Source: Actinomycetes bacterium
GTDB taxonomy: Bacteria; Actinomycetota; Coriobacteriia; Coriobacteriales; JAEZZM01
Length of the DNA: 64,000 nucleotides
Reading direction: 5' to 3'
NCBI GenBank assembly: GCA_023418575.1
Contig: JAEZZM010000044.1
Location: forward strand, 62,001-126,000
Shown piece after piece: positions 26,116-34,813 of the stretch; within the stretch, counting starts at the first letter, position 1; each line of letters starts with the position of its first letter. Under the pieces are notes generated by a model, which searched no databases, was not told where the DNA came from, and was given only the letters and a program-made list of their open reading frames with translations. Position numbers and translations under genes: made by a program.

Positions 26116-27090
26116 ATGCAGCATATGCAGGAACTGCAAAAAGGAATACAAGCACGAGTTATTTGTGATTCAATAATTGCAGGTCAGCGCCTTACTACCT
26201 TTGAACTGCGCTTTCCTCGTTTTATCTTACCTGAGTTAAACACTCATCGTGTTTTTTCCAGAAACTCCGCTTCTTCACGAGCCCGCTCTATAACCAAAAG
26301 TTTTGCAGAAGTAATGCAAGATCCTTTTGTTCCCAATCCCTTTACCAAGAATAAAAAAGGCATGAGCGGAGCAGAGATTGACCCCTCTCAACAAGCTGCA
26401 TGTGAAAAGGCTTGGCTTGCCAGTAGGGATATGGCCATGCTTTGTGCCCTTGACCTTTTGGTGGGAGAAGAAAAACGCCAAGATCTTATCGGCAATAATG
26501 CTCATGAATTTGCACGCATAACTGAGAGCTATAACATGGAAACTGATGAGCCTTCTGTGCACAAACAGCATGTAAACCGCCTACTTGAGCCCTTTATGTG
26601 GCACACTACCGTACTTAGCTCAACTGAGTGGGATAACTTTTTTGAGCTGCGCATTGCTCCAGATGCACAGCCTGAAATTTATGAGCTTGCTTGGAAGATG
26701 AAGGCTGCTTATGATGCCTCATCAGCTGAGCAGCGTCGTTTCCATCTTCCTTATATCACTTATCAAGAGGGCACAGATGAGCTTGCTTTTAGTATTAAGC
26801 ATTCGGTTGCCTGCTGTGCCACTGTTTCTTATAAGGCTCCTGAAGAGCTCAAGAACCTTGAGGTAGCATCAAGAATCTTTGATTCAATGGCACAAGAAAA
26901 GCACTTATCACCCTTTGAACATGTTGCTTTTGAACCAGCTGCCTTAGAAGAGTTTTGCACTGCTCTTGGCTGGGACTTATCCAAGCTTGATATGAGCGCT
27001 ATCAAAGAGCTTAATAGCCCTCTTTGGAGTGGTAATTTTAGACCTGGTCTGATTCAGTTAAGGAAAGTTTTAGAAAAGCTTAGCGATTAA
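26116..27090 (+). CDS. thyX: ThyX-like FAD-dependent thymidylate synthase
   Basis: A protein of about 324 residues containing LNTHRVFSRNSASSRARS, which matches the ThyX motif RHRx7S except that the first Arg is Thr. Upstream, FELRFPRFILPE and later segments (YNMETDEPSVHKQHVNRLLEP, HLSPFEHVAFEP, WSGNFRPG) fit the longer ThyX branch that is frequent in phages and some bacteria. ThyX makes dTMP from dUMP using FAD and methylene-tetrahydrofolate. Family proteins are usually 210-250 residues; the extra length here is in the middle. Start ATG at 26116 with AAAGGA upstream; TTG at 26110 is also in frame. Its 3' end overlaps the convergent DMT gene by 11 bp. Confidence 0.72.
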   Translation: MQHMQELQKGIQARVICDSIIAGQRLTTFELRFPRFILPELNTHRVFSRNSASSRARSITKSFAEVMQDPFVPNPFTKNKKGMSGAEIDPSQQAACEKAWLASRDMAMLCALDLLVGEEKRQDLIGNNAHEFARITESYNMETDEPSVHKQHVNRLLEPFMWHTTVLSSTEWDNFFELRIAPDAQPEIYELAWKMKAAYDASSAEQRRFHLPYITYQEGTDELAFSIKHSVACCATVSYKAPEELKNLEVASRIFDSMAQEKHLSPFEHVAFEPAALEEFCTALGWDLSKLDMSAIKELNSPLWSGNFRPGLIQLRKVLEKLSD

Positions 27091-27964
27091 AGGCCATTCC
27101 CACAATAACAATGATTAAGCCCACACAGGCAATAATACCGGGCACAGGATCATGTAAGAGCAGCACACCGCCCAAAAGCGTAAAGACGACCTCACCGGCA
27201 ATAGTTGATTCGGTGATAGCCAGCGCTTTTGGGTTTTCCTTACTCATATCGGTGGCATGAAAAAAGAGTACTGTTGCAAGAACGCCCGATAAGATACCTA
27301 CACTTGCTCCCTGCAACAATTGAGAAGTCCCCGGCAGTCCATGTTGATAATATGCAATAGCAGAGAGCGCAATCCATAAAGGCATGCTGCACAAGGTCAT
27401 AGCATAGACACGCTCAATGGTAGAAAGCTTGTGGTCTAGAGCCATAAGTTTTCGGTTCCCCAGAGGATAGGCAAAGGCTGCAATACTTATAGTCACCACG
27501 GTAATAAGGGTGTCATGCAATGAAATTTCTACGATATTCTCGTAAACAATAAGAGCAACACCAAAAACAATAAGGCAGGCAATTATAAGAGCTCTCCTGG
27601 GAATATGCTTATGAAAAAGCGGCGTGAGTAAAACACCCATTACTATGGTTATTTGCCAAGCACCTACAACCAGCCACGAAGAACCAAAATCTGCTCCCAG
27701 GCACATAAAGAAATAAAAGATTCCAAAACCCACAAGTGACCAGATAAGCCATGGAAGCGGCTGTCTTTTTATCTCTTGGTGTACCTTACTTAAGCCACCT
27801 TGTATCATGACCAAAACAAAAAGACAGGGCAGCATAACAATGAAGCGCAGAGAGGCTGTCCACAAAAATGAACCGCCGCCCAGCTGCATACTTCTATTAA
27901 GGATAAAGGTAGATGAAAAAAACAGGGCTGACAACAAGCCCAAAGCAAAGGCTTTTTTATTCAT
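27080..27964 (-). CDS. EmrE-type multidrug efflux DMT transporter
   Basis: A 294-residue ten-helix membrane protein of the drug/metabolite superfamily, in the branch annotated as putative multidrug resistance efflux (FFSSTFILNRSMQLGGGSF near the N terminus; VGAWQITIVMGVLLTPLF in helix four; ITESTIAGEVVFTLLGG in helix nine). Substrate unknown. The ATG at 27962-27964 is 5 bp downstream of cbiK, so the two are co-transcribed. It may export a tetrapyrrole or a metal complex, but nothing in the sequence shows that. Confidence 0.72.
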   Translation of the reverse strand: MNKKAFALGLLSALFFSSTFILNRSMQLGGGSFLWTASLRFIVMLPCLFVLVMIQGGLSKVHQEIKRQPLPWLIWSLVGFGIFYFFMCLGADFGSSWLVVGAWQITIVMGVLLTPLFHKHIPRRALIIACLIVFGVALIVYENIVEISLHDTLITVVTISIAAFAYPLGNRKLMALDHKLSTIERVYAMTLCSMPLWIALSAIAYYQHGLPGTSQLLQGASVGILSGVLATVLFFHATDMSKENPKALAITESTIAGEVVFTLLGGVLLLHDPVPGIIACVGLIIVIVGMAFNR

Positions 27965-27969
27965 TTAAC

Positions 27970-28785
27970 TCATCTTTTTCTTCCGCAGGCACGCAGGGCA
28001 TGCTCAACATATAGATCCTGAATGGCTGGACTTTCTCCCAGACCCTTTAATCTAAGCTCCACTTCATAACCTAAAGCCTCAAGTCTGGACTTCCATGAGT
28101 CTGGCTCATCTGAAGCCATATCATTTCTTGCATGTTCACCTGCAACCAGCAGCAAAGGGGCCAAGATGATTTTGGGCTTTCTTGCCCTCGACTGTGATAT
28201 AAGATTCAGTTGTTCAATAATATCATCAAGTTCAGGATAGCCCTCTACAGTACCTATAAGCATCTGCTGTGGAAGAGCAAGACTTGCCTCATATTGAAGA
28301 GCTGCATATGCCGCATTCATGGGATGCTCTGAGCCATGCCCCATTAAGACCAGCAACTCATCATCTAGTATGGGGTAGATCTTCTGTAGAGCAGCTACCA
28401 GCTCCTTGTAATCTTTAGGGCGATATAAAAGAGGCTCAGCTATGCACAGCTCATCAAAATAGCGTTTATGCAGCTCTATTTGGCGGCACATTTTTTCATA
28501 CTCATAGGCGGGAAGAATGTGACTTGAAACTATAAGCACGCGTCTATATCCCAAGGCTTGCAAGTCTTGTAAAGCTAAGTCTGGGTTGGGTGGGCAGGGC
28601 TCTTGTAGTCTTTGAAGTTTTGTGCGTATCATCTCAGAAGTGAAAGCGCTTACTATATGTAGATCCTTAAAAACTGCACCCATTTTGTGCTCAAGCGCAT
28701 CTATAGAATTCTTTTTTACCTCTGGCATGCTTACACCAAAGCTCACCAAAAGAAGTGCATCAAAATGCTTTAACTCTGCCTTCAT
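27970..28785 (-). CDS. cbiK: Sirohydrochlorin cobaltochelatase CbiK
   Basis: About 271 residues of the anaerobic CbiK chelatase family. DALLLVSFGVSMPEV opens the N-terminal half; VLIVSSHILPAYEYEKM carries the first metal-binding His (in SSH), and LVLMGHGSEHPMNAAY the second (in GHGSEH). LAPLLLVAGEHARNDMASDEPDSW is the typical late motif. It inserts Co or Fe into sirohydrochlorin. There are no cobalamin synthesis genes here, whereas siroheme-pathway genes lie at 54-60 kb, so iron insertion for siroheme and heme is a reasonable alternative role. The start is taken as ATG at 28783-28785; GTG at 28800 is also in frame. Confidence 0.87.
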   Translation of the reverse strand: MKAELKHFDALLLVSFGVSMPEVKKNSIDALEHKMGAVFKDLHIVSAFTSEMIRTKLQRLQEPCPPNPDLALQDLQALGYRRVLIVSSHILPAYEYEKMCRQIELHKRYFDELCIAEPLLYRPKDYKELVAALQKIYPILDDELLVLMGHGSEHPMNAAYAALQYEASLALPQQMLIGTVEGYPELDDIIEQLNLISQSRARKPKIILAPLLLVAGEHARNDMASDEPDSWKSRLEALGYEVELRLKGLGESPAIQDLYVEHALRACGRKR

Positions 28786-28827
28786 GTTCTTACCCACCAC
28801 GTTTCTTGTCTTAAGGCTGCTGTGTGC

Positions 28828-28875
28828 CCCGGCTTCTTATCCGCCCGGCTTCTTATTGCCGCTGTTCTTTTGCAG
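28828..28875. repeat. Three 16-bp degenerate tandem repeats upstream of cbiK
   Basis: Units CCCGGCTTCTTATCCG (28828-28843), CCCGGCTTCTTATTGC (28844-28859) and CGCTGTTCTTTTGCAG (28860-28875) lie end to end. The first two are 14/16 identical. They occupy the presumed leader of cbiK. Confidence 0.75.
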
Positions 28876-28936
28876 TCATCTTGCTAAGACCGCCACAGAT
28901 CTTGTATAGCCCCTGCTTTTAACTTTACCTATGCCC

Positions 28937-29413
28937 TTAAGATCTCAATAAACTAAAAAGTCCAAAGGAAGGAATGGCCATTATGACCCCTGCTAACAGT
29001 ACGCCTGCTAGTACTGCAAGGCAAGCTTTTTTTGCCTCTAAATCAAGAATACTAGCAGCCAGAATTCCTGTCCACGCACCCGTTCCAGGAAGCGGTATGC
29101 CTACAAAGAGCATAAGTGCAATATAAATAGAATTGGATCCTTTAGAGAGCAATTTTTCTCCAGCTTTTTCACCTTTTTGTAAAAACCAAGTAAAAAAGCT
29201 GCTAAGACGCTTGTTTGATAACTGTGAGCCCCAAACAAGAACGCGACGTGCAAACAAATAAATAAAGGGCACAGGGAGCATATTACCTAAGACACAAACT
29301 ATATAAGAGCTCAAGAGTGGCAAACCCATAGCCTGAGAAACGGGAATAGCTCCTCTTAGTTCAATAATAGGAAGCATAGATATAAAGAAAATCTTAATAT
29401 ATGACCACAACAT
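28937..29413 (-). CDS. Small multidrug export family membrane protein
   Basis: A 158-residue membrane protein matching the COG2426/Sm_multidrug_ex family: ISMLPIIELRGAIPVSQAMG near the N terminus and FVGIPLPGTGAWTGILAASIL in the second half, four or so helices. The family name comes from an old annotation; its substrate is not established. The ATG at 29411-29413 has AGAAAGG upstream. It sits between the P-type ATPase and cbiK, same strand. Confidence 0.8.
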   Translation of the reverse strand: MLWSYIKIFFISMLPIIELRGAIPVSQAMGLPLLSSYIVCVLGNMLPVPFIYLFARRVLVWGSQLSNKRLSSFFTWFLQKGEKAGEKLLSKGSNSIYIALMLFVGIPLPGTGAWTGILAASILDLEAKKACLAVLAGVLLAGVIMAIPSFGLFSLLRS

Positions 29414-29502
29414 CTTTGACCTTTCTGGAAACTGGCTATAAACAAAGGCAAGTTCTTCATCCTAGCAAAGGCTTATGCATGAAGCATGGTCTTAGTGTGG
29501 TC

Positions 29503-31443
29503 TTAGTCTTTCATCTTAAAACTATAAAGCCGACTTGCATTAAGCACCACAAGGACTGAGCCCACATTATGAACCAAAGCTCCTGTAACTGGACTCAGAA
29601 GCCCCATAACCGATAGCACTATAGCTACTACATTAATGCACATGGAAAGCACAATATTAAATTGAATAGTCCAAAAACAGCTTTTAGCCAGCTTAATCAC
29701 ATAGAGTAAATCTGTTAAGGCATCTTGCATAAAACAGATGCTTGCCGCATTACTAGCTACAGCAGAGGCCTTAGTTCCTGGAGCTATACTTACGTCTGCA
29801 GCCGATAAGGCCAAGCTATCATTAATGCCATCTCCCAGCATGCACAGCTTTTTTCCCTCTTGCTGCAAGCGCTGTACCAAAGCAAGCTTATCTTGTGGCC
29901 TGCATTCTGCATAGTAGTCTTCAATACCCAAGCGTTCGCTAAAGTGTCGCACGGCAGCCAGGCTATCCCCGCTCACAAGTTTCAAAGAAAAGCCTTCAGC
30001 TTTTAATTGTGCGATAAGATCAGGGCTTTCTGGGCGGCTTTTATCGCTCAGACTTAAGAGCGCAAACACCTGCTTATCAAGGGCAAATAAAACGCTTGCC
30101 TTCCCTTGATTTTGAAGCTTTCTAAGTTCAAAAATCTGACTGTCACTTAAGTGTATTCCTTCTTGCTCAAGTAAGGCCTGGTTACCCGCACAAGCTATAT
30201 GCTGCTCTTTTTGACCTTCTATGGACAAGACTGCCTTTATGCCCCTGCCTGCTATAGACTCATAGTTCAAGAGAGCTAGCTGAGTGTCACTTCTTCTTTC
30301 TTGCAGCTTTTTGCTTACTGCTATAGCCTGTGCTAAGGGATGATCAGAGCAAGACTCTAGCTCATAGATCACATCATAGATAGTAAGCCCTTTATAGTTC
30401 TGAGAAAAGTTTTGCTCATCTACAAAGCTGATACAATCACATAGTTCAAGTTCACCCGTAGAAAGGGTCCCGGTTTTATCGAAAAGAATCTCATCTGTTG
30501 AAGCCAAAGCTTCCAATGCTTCTGCAGACTTTATGATAATTGAACGCTTGGAGGCATTTCCTATTGCGGCGATAACTGAGACTGGCGTTGCAAGGGCAAG
30601 GGCGCAGGGACAAAATACTACAAGAACCGTTATTGCTCGTGTAAGCGAGTCTAAAAGCGGCATACCTAAATATAAGCAAATAAGAAAAGCGCACACTGCA
30701 ATGCCTAAGGCAATAGGAACTAAATACATTGCCCATTTATCAATAAGGCGCTGCATGGGAGCCTTGTTCTCATCGATCTCTTTCATGAGCCTAATAAGCG
30801 TCTCTAATGAAGAATCTTTGGCCCGTCTTAAGGCTCTTACTTTTAAGAGAGCCTGTTGATTAATGCTACCGCTATAAAGCTCATCTCCCACTGTTTTTTC
30901 CTGTGGTAGACTTTCTCCTGTCATCACGGATTGATCAAGGCAGCTTTGCCCCTCAATGACTACGGCATCTACAGCAACTCGCTCACCTGGAAAAATATAC
31001 AACTCAGTGCCCGGCTCTATTTGAGAAACTTCAATTATGCTCTTTTCCTCATTAGCAAGATGAGCCTGCTGCGGCACAAGATCAATGAGCTCTTTAAGCC
31101 CTCTTTGAGCGCGTTTTACGGTCCACTCTTCCAAGAGGGCGCCAAGAGCCATAATGAAGGCTACCTCTCCTGCAGCAAAGAGCTCCCCTATAGCTAAGCA
31201 GGCAAACATTGCTATTACGATAAGTAAGGCCGATGAAATCCATCGCTTATATATCAAGCGGCTGAGGGCAAGATACAAAAGAGGGTAGCCGCATATGAGA
31301 ACGGCAAGCCAGGCAGGGTCAAAGAAAGGCTCAAAAGAAATAAACCAAAAAAGAAGTGAAAGCACTAAGGATGCTCCTGCAATGACTAAAGCAAAGGGGC
31401 GCTCTAAAAACTGGGCTAAACGCTGCCACAAAGACGAACTCAT
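29503..31443 (-). CDS. Heavy-metal-translocating P1B-type ATPase
   Basis: A 646-residue P-type ATPase. Motifs are MTGES (actuator domain, about 174-178), FCPCALALATP (C278-C280, metal-site CPC in helix 6), DKTGT with phosphorylated D322, SDHPLAQA, and GDGINDSLAL. There is no N-terminal HMA domain or His-rich region. The C-terminal helix reads HNVGSVLVVLNASRL rather than the Asp-containing motif of Zn/Cd pumps, so copper, manganese or another ion is possible. The ATG has GGAGTAACTAAT upstream. It is divergent from the TetR regulator, whose candidate operator lies between them, so metal-responsive control by that regulator is plausible. Confidence 0.88.
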   Translation of the reverse strand: MSSSLWQRLAQFLERPFALVIAGASLVLSLLFWFISFEPFFDPAWLAVLICGYPLLYLALSRLIYKRWISSALLIVIAMFACLAIGELFAAGEVAFIMALGALLEEWTVKRAQRGLKELIDLVPQQAHLANEEKSIIEVSQIEPGTELYIFPGERVAVDAVVIEGQSCLDQSVMTGESLPQEKTVGDELYSGSINQQALLKVRALRRAKDSSLETLIRLMKEIDENKAPMQRLIDKWAMYLVPIALGIAVCAFLICLYLGMPLLDSLTRAITVLVVFCPCALALATPVSVIAAIGNASKRSIIIKSAEALEALASTDEILFDKTGTLSTGELELCDCISFVDEQNFSQNYKGLTIYDVIYELESCSDHPLAQAIAVSKKLQERRSDTQLALLNYESIAGRGIKAVLSIEGQKEQHIACAGNQALLEQEGIHLSDSQIFELRKLQNQGKASVLFALDKQVFALLSLSDKSRPESPDLIAQLKAEGFSLKLVSGDSLAAVRHFSERLGIEDYYAECRPQDKLALVQRLQQEGKKLCMLGDGINDSLALSAADVSIAPGTKASAVASNAASICFMQDALTDLLYVIKLAKSCFWTIQFNIVLSMCINVVAIVLSVMGLLSPVTGALVHNVGSVLVVLNASRLYSFKMKD

Positions 31444-31589
31444 ATTAGTTACTCCTTCTTACTCCTCTTAAAATTTCTAGGAATGTATCTTGTTGCTGAT
31501 GGCTATATTTGTGATTTGTACTTACTAGCTTTAAGTCTTGCAGCTTATGAGTTCTTATTAAAGATACAAAAACTTACAATTGTTAGATA

Positions 31590-31605
31590 AATAACATTTG
31601 TTATT
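31590..31605. promoter_or_regulatory. Palindromic operator candidate between P-type ATPase and tetR
   Basis: AATAACA-TT-TGTTATT has perfect 7-bp arms around a 2-base centre. A second small palindrome ACAATTGT lies at 31576-31583, and a wider GATACAAA...TTTGTAT symmetry spans about 31563-31613. Its position in the 229-bp divergent spacer and its size suit a TetR dimer site. Confidence 0.6.
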
Positions 31606-31672
31606 ATTTGTATATCTTGAGCTATTTAATTTAACGCTCTGCCAACAAGAAGAGAGAAAGCCTGTATTAAAT

Positions 31673-32314
31673 ATGAAAGCCAAAGAAGACCCCCGAATTT
31701 CTCGCAGCAAGATGGCTATTTTTCAAGCCTTCACCAAGCTGTCACAAGAAAAAAGCTTTGAGCGCATTACCGTTAGCGAATTATGTAAGAAAGCTGGACT
31801 TGCCCGCATTACCTTCTACAAGCATTTTGAAACTAAAGAACAGTTAATAGATGCGCTTTGTGAAGAACTCTTTGCCCATGCACTTGAGCCCTTGGAGGTA
31901 GATAAACACTTAGGCTTACAAGAAATTGCCAGCCACCTCTTATGGCATCTCAAAGAAAATACCTACAACCTGCAAAGTCTTTTTAAAAATGAGCAAGGTC
32001 AGCTTTTTGCGCTGCGCTTTTCTCGGCACTTTATTCACTATTGCAAGACGCATAAGACTGAGTTTTTTGGACAAAAACCCCAAGGTCTTACTCCCTCAGC
32101 CCCATCAGCTCCAGCAGCCCTATCAGCTCCAGCGGCCCCATCGCCTGCTCCGGGCTCAAGCTTCTTAGATAATGAGGCCTTTTTAGAAGAACTTGCAGCC
32201 GCACAATTTATGGCTTGTCTTTTGTACTGGAAAAAAGATAAATTTGCCGCCCATCCAGATGATGTTGCCAAAAGCTTTATATATCTCATGAATTTCTTAG
32301 CAAATGAACAATAA
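31673..32314 (+). CDS. TetR/AcrR-family transcriptional regulator
   Basis: About 213 residues. The helix-turn-helix is at 29-52 (ERITVSELCKKAGLARITFYKHFETK), the hallmark of TetR DNA-binding domains. The ligand-binding half contains an unusual Pro/Ala/Ser linker (about 140-163, repeats of SAP and PAAP) encoded by degenerate 15-21 bp repeats. A C-terminal helical part follows. I chose the ATG at 31673 over the TTG at 31598 because the HTH then starts at the normal distance and the upstream part would overlap the palindrome. It is divergent from the P1B ATPase and 93 bp upstream of the MFS transporter, its two likely targets. Confidence 0.84.
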   Translation: MKAKEDPRISRSKMAIFQAFTKLSQEKSFERITVSELCKKAGLARITFYKHFETKEQLIDALCEELFAHALEPLEVDKHLGLQEIASHLLWHLKENTYNLQSLFKNEQGQLFALRFSRHFIHYCKTHKTEFFGQKPQGLTPSAPSAPAALSAPAAPSPAPGSSFLDNEAFLEELAAAQFMACLLYWKKDKFAAHPDDVAKSFIYLMNFLANEQ

Positions 32315-32407
32315 ATTTAGCTTATGCTTTTCTTAAAAACTCAAATAAAGCTACAATCACTTATGCTGTCGCTGTCCCCTACTCTAAGAAAGTTGATTCA
32401 CTAAGGT

Positions 32408-33721
32408 ATGAAACGATTATTCAGCACCAAACAAAGTCTTTTGCTTTTTGGACTCTGGCTTGCATTTTTGGTGAGCTTTATTACACGACTCTCCTGGTCT
32501 TCCATTATGCCTGTGGCAAACGAAGCCTTAGGCTTAAGCCCACAAGAAGGAGCAAAGTTCATAACCGCCTTTTACTTGGGTTATGCACTCACCGTTCTAC
32601 CTGGCGGCATGCTTGCTGATAAATTTGGCTACAAAAAAGTCTTAAGCGCAAGTTTAGTTGGTCTTGCTATCTTTAGCGCTCTTATGTCTTTGGCGCAAGG
32701 ATTTACCAGTGGCTTTCTTATGAGATTTTTACTGGGTGTAGCAGCAGGCCCCATTCAATCATCTTGTTTGAGCGCAATCTCAGACAAGTTTGCCAGCCAT
32801 CAACGAGGCACGGCAACCGGTATTTTTATGACGAGTTCATCTTTAGGTATTTCTGTAGTAAACCTTTATGCTCCCAGTCTAAGTGTGCATTATGGCTGGC
32901 AATCCGTCTTTTTATTTACCGCCCTTATACCTCTACTCATCCTTCTTATTTGCATTCTTGCTTTTAATCTAAGTGCCGATAAGCTCAATGCCGATAAAAA
33001 CGTAGCAGCTAGTGTAGGCACGTTGAAAATGCAAGATAGTACAAACAGCTCTGTGACTAAGACAGAAGCCGGACCTGATCTTCAATCTGCACGCAGTCAA
33101 AGTGCGGCAGCAAACGCACAGTTATCAATACTTGAAAAACTCAAATGTATTGCCAGCAATAAAGACATCCTGCTTTTAGCTGCAGCTGGACTTTTTGCCA
33201 CGGGCACTACTTGGGGTGTTACAACCTGGACTAACCAATTTATGGTCAAGCAGGTCGGCATCAGCCCTGTTGAGGCAGGTTCAATTATGGTTATTTATGG
33301 CCTCTGTGCCTTTTTTGCTAAGCCCCTTATCGGCTTTATCTCTGATAAGCTATCCATGCCAAAAAATAGGCTTGCAGCACTTGCCCTTTTTGTCTTGGCG
33401 CCTGTACTCATTATTTTTGCAAAAAGCAACAGCCTTGCCCTGCTGCAAATTACAGCTCCGCTCTTAGGTGTTGCAGCATTTATGTACAGCCCTCTTACCA
33501 ATGCGCTATCTATCCATCTTGCGCCCGAAGGTATGAAGGCTACTTCTGCTGGCTTTGTAAATCTCTTTAATCAAATTGGATCTCTTAGCGCGCCCTTGAT
33601 CTTGGGTCAGGTGTATACCAGTACACAAAGTTATTCAAGTTCACTTATGATCATTGCAATCTGCCCCATTATTGCTGCCATATTTCTTTTGTTTATCTCT
33701 AAGAAAAAAGCTAGCAATTAA
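32408..33721 (+). CDS. Major facilitator superfamily transporter
   Basis: A 437-residue twelve-helix MFS protein. Motif A reads GGMLADKFGYKKVL (about 75-88) and an arginine-bearing FLVSFITRLSWSSIMP opens helix 1. A long hydrophilic central loop (about 195-245) splits the two halves. The substrate is unknown; the helix-1 wording resembles anion/organic acid or efflux MFS members. It follows the TetR gene on the same strand and may be controlled by it. The ATG at 32408 is preceded only by a weak AAGG. Confidence 0.82.
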   Translation: MKRLFSTKQSLLLFGLWLAFLVSFITRLSWSSIMPVANEALGLSPQEGAKFITAFYLGYALTVLPGGMLADKFGYKKVLSASLVGLAIFSALMSLAQGFTSGFLMRFLLGVAAGPIQSSCLSAISDKFASHQRGTATGIFMTSSSLGISVVNLYAPSLSVHYGWQSVFLFTALIPLLILLICILAFNLSADKLNADKNVAASVGTLKMQDSTNSSVTKTEAGPDLQSARSQSAAANAQLSILEKLKCIASNKDILLLAAAGLFATGTTWGVTTWTNQFMVKQVGISPVEAGSIMVIYGLCAFFAKPLIGFISDKLSMPKNRLAALALFVLAPVLIIFAKSNSLALLQITAPLLGVAAFMYSPLTNALSIHLAPEGMKATSAGFVNLFNQIGSLSAPLILGQVYTSTQSYSSSLMIIAICPIIAAIFLLFISKKKASN

Positions 33722-33741
33722 ACTAAGAACACAGAACAAAA

Positions 33742-33771
33742 AGGGCGAAGGCGTGAGCTCACTTTCGCCCT
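33742..33771 (+). terminator. Hairpin after MFS gene
   Basis: Arms AGGGCGAA (33742-33749) and TTCGCCCT (33764-33771), 14-base loop, 20 bp after the MFS stop. No U-tract follows on the plus strand (AAGTGTAAA), so termination efficiency is uncertain. Confidence 0.55.
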
Positions 33772-33929
33772 AAGTGTAAACAATTCACAGTAAGAACATA
33801 TCTAAAAATTCTAAACACTATATTTTACCTGCTGCTTTATAAAAGCAATATTCACTTTTTAAGAAAATGTAAACTAGCTCTAATTAAAATGATTTTTTGG
33901 ATATAAGTATGATATAGTCATGAGCAGGG

Positions 33930-33958
33930 AAGGTAGACTGAAGAAACTTTTCTACCTT
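33930..33958 (+). promoter_or_regulatory. 5' leader hairpin upstream of zinT
   Basis: Arms AAGGTAGA and TCTACCTT enclose a 13-base loop, 24 bases before the zinT ATG. Just upstream, GATATAGT (33911-33918) could be a -10 element. I saw no clear Zur-type operator in 33780-33930, which is AT-rich and without an ORF. Confidence 0.45.
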
Positions 33959-33982
33959 TAAGGTTCATTTTAAGGAGGCTCA

Positions 33983-34648
33983 ATGAGCAAGAAGTCATAT
34001 CTTTTTGCAGTTAGCTTATGCTTAGCTGCCACCATGGGTTTATATGGTTGTTCTGGACAGAGTGCAGAAAAGCCAGCAGAAAAGCCCGCCGCAAATGCAG
34101 CTGCAGATAAGCAGGAAACTCAAAAAGAAGAACAGAAAAAGACTCAAGAAGTGTCTCTTTCTGAGTGGAATGGCAGCTGGAATAACATTGTAAATTACCT
34201 TGATGATCCAGAGCTTGCTGCTTCATTTGAAGAGGTAGGCAAGCGTGAGAACATCTCAGGCGATGAGGCAAAGGCTAAACTCAAAGAAAGACGCAAGTTT
34301 GAGTACGGTGCTCTTAAGGTTGAGGGCAACAAAATGAGCTTCTTTGATAACTTTGAGGACAAGGGTGGCAAACTTATTGGTACCGGTGAGTACAAATTTG
34401 TTAAGTCCGAGAAGGTAAAGCACGGCAATCATGATCTTGAGTTTGATCTCTTTGAGGCAACAAATGCTGACGCTCCTCAAAAGTTTATTGCTCTTATGCC
34501 CATCCACGGTGAGGAGTCATTAACTCACTTCCATATGCGCTACGGTTCAGATGCAGACAAGCTTCTTGATCCTGAATCAAAATGGTTCCCTGCATTGGTA
34601 AAGACTACCACCACCATGGATCAACTTAAGGACGAGATTACCGAGTAA
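33983..34648 (+). CDS. zinT: ZinT-family metal-binding lipoprotein
   Basis: A 221-residue protein: lipoprotein signal with lipobox LYGC (Cys23), a Lys/Glu/Ala-rich linker (24-55), then a ZinT (YodA) domain. The domain shows LSEWNGSWNN at its start and SLTHFHMRYG (about 176-185) with the metal-binding histidines. ZinT collects zinc outside the cytoplasm and passes it to ZnuA. In this presumably single-membrane or Gram-positive-type organism it would be membrane-tethered. ATG at 33983 with AAGGAGG upstream. It heads the zinc locus, 165 bp before the ZnuA-like gene. Confidence 0.88.
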   Translation: MSKKSYLFAVSLCLAATMGLYGCSGQSAEKPAEKPAANAAADKQETQKEEQKKTQEVSLSEWNGSWNNIVNYLDDPELAASFEEVGKRENISGDEAKAKLKERRKFEYGALKVEGNKMSFFDNFEDKGGKLIGTGEYKFVKSEKVKHGNHDLEFDLFEATNADAPQKFIALMPIHGEESLTHFHMRYGSDADKLLDPESKWFPALVKTTTTMDQLKDEITE

Positions 34649-34686
34649 GCAACTTGGTATCCTTAAACCAATCCTTACAGTTAAGC

Positions 34687-34722
34687 GTTTTTGGATAGTT
34701 TGATATTTCAAAACCCAAAAAC
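34687..34722 (+). promoter_or_regulatory. AT-rich hairpin after zinT
   Basis: Arms GTTTTTGG (34687-34694) and CCAAAAAC (34715-34722) with a 20-base loop that itself can pair partly (AGTTTGA/TCAAA). It starts 38 bp after the zinT stop and may slow or end transcription or protect the 3' end. Confidence 0.45.
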
Positions 34723-34738
34723 ACTTGCTAAACTTTTA

Positions 34739-34776
34739 GAGGGCTACCAGCTAAAGATTAAGGGCAGGTAGCCCTC
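34739..34776 (+). promoter_or_regulatory. Strong hairpin between zinT and znuA-like gene
   Basis: Ten-base perfect arms GAGGGCTACC (34739-34748) and GGTAGCCCTC (34767-34776), 18-base loop, not followed by a U-run. It ends 37 bases before the next start codon. An attenuator, processing site or operator are all possible. Confidence 0.6.
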
Positions 34777-34813
34777 CAGCATATCTTCTACAGAATTTTG
34801 GAGGTTAATAGAG

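Noticed and set aside
28801..28936. Cobalamin riboswitch upstream of cbiK
   Set aside because: The leader is short and taken up by tandem repeats; the characteristic B12-box could not be seen.
32038..32289. Minus-strand Ala/Gly-rich ORF opposite the TetR gene
   Set aside because: It arises from reading the Pro/Ala repeat backwards; no start signal.
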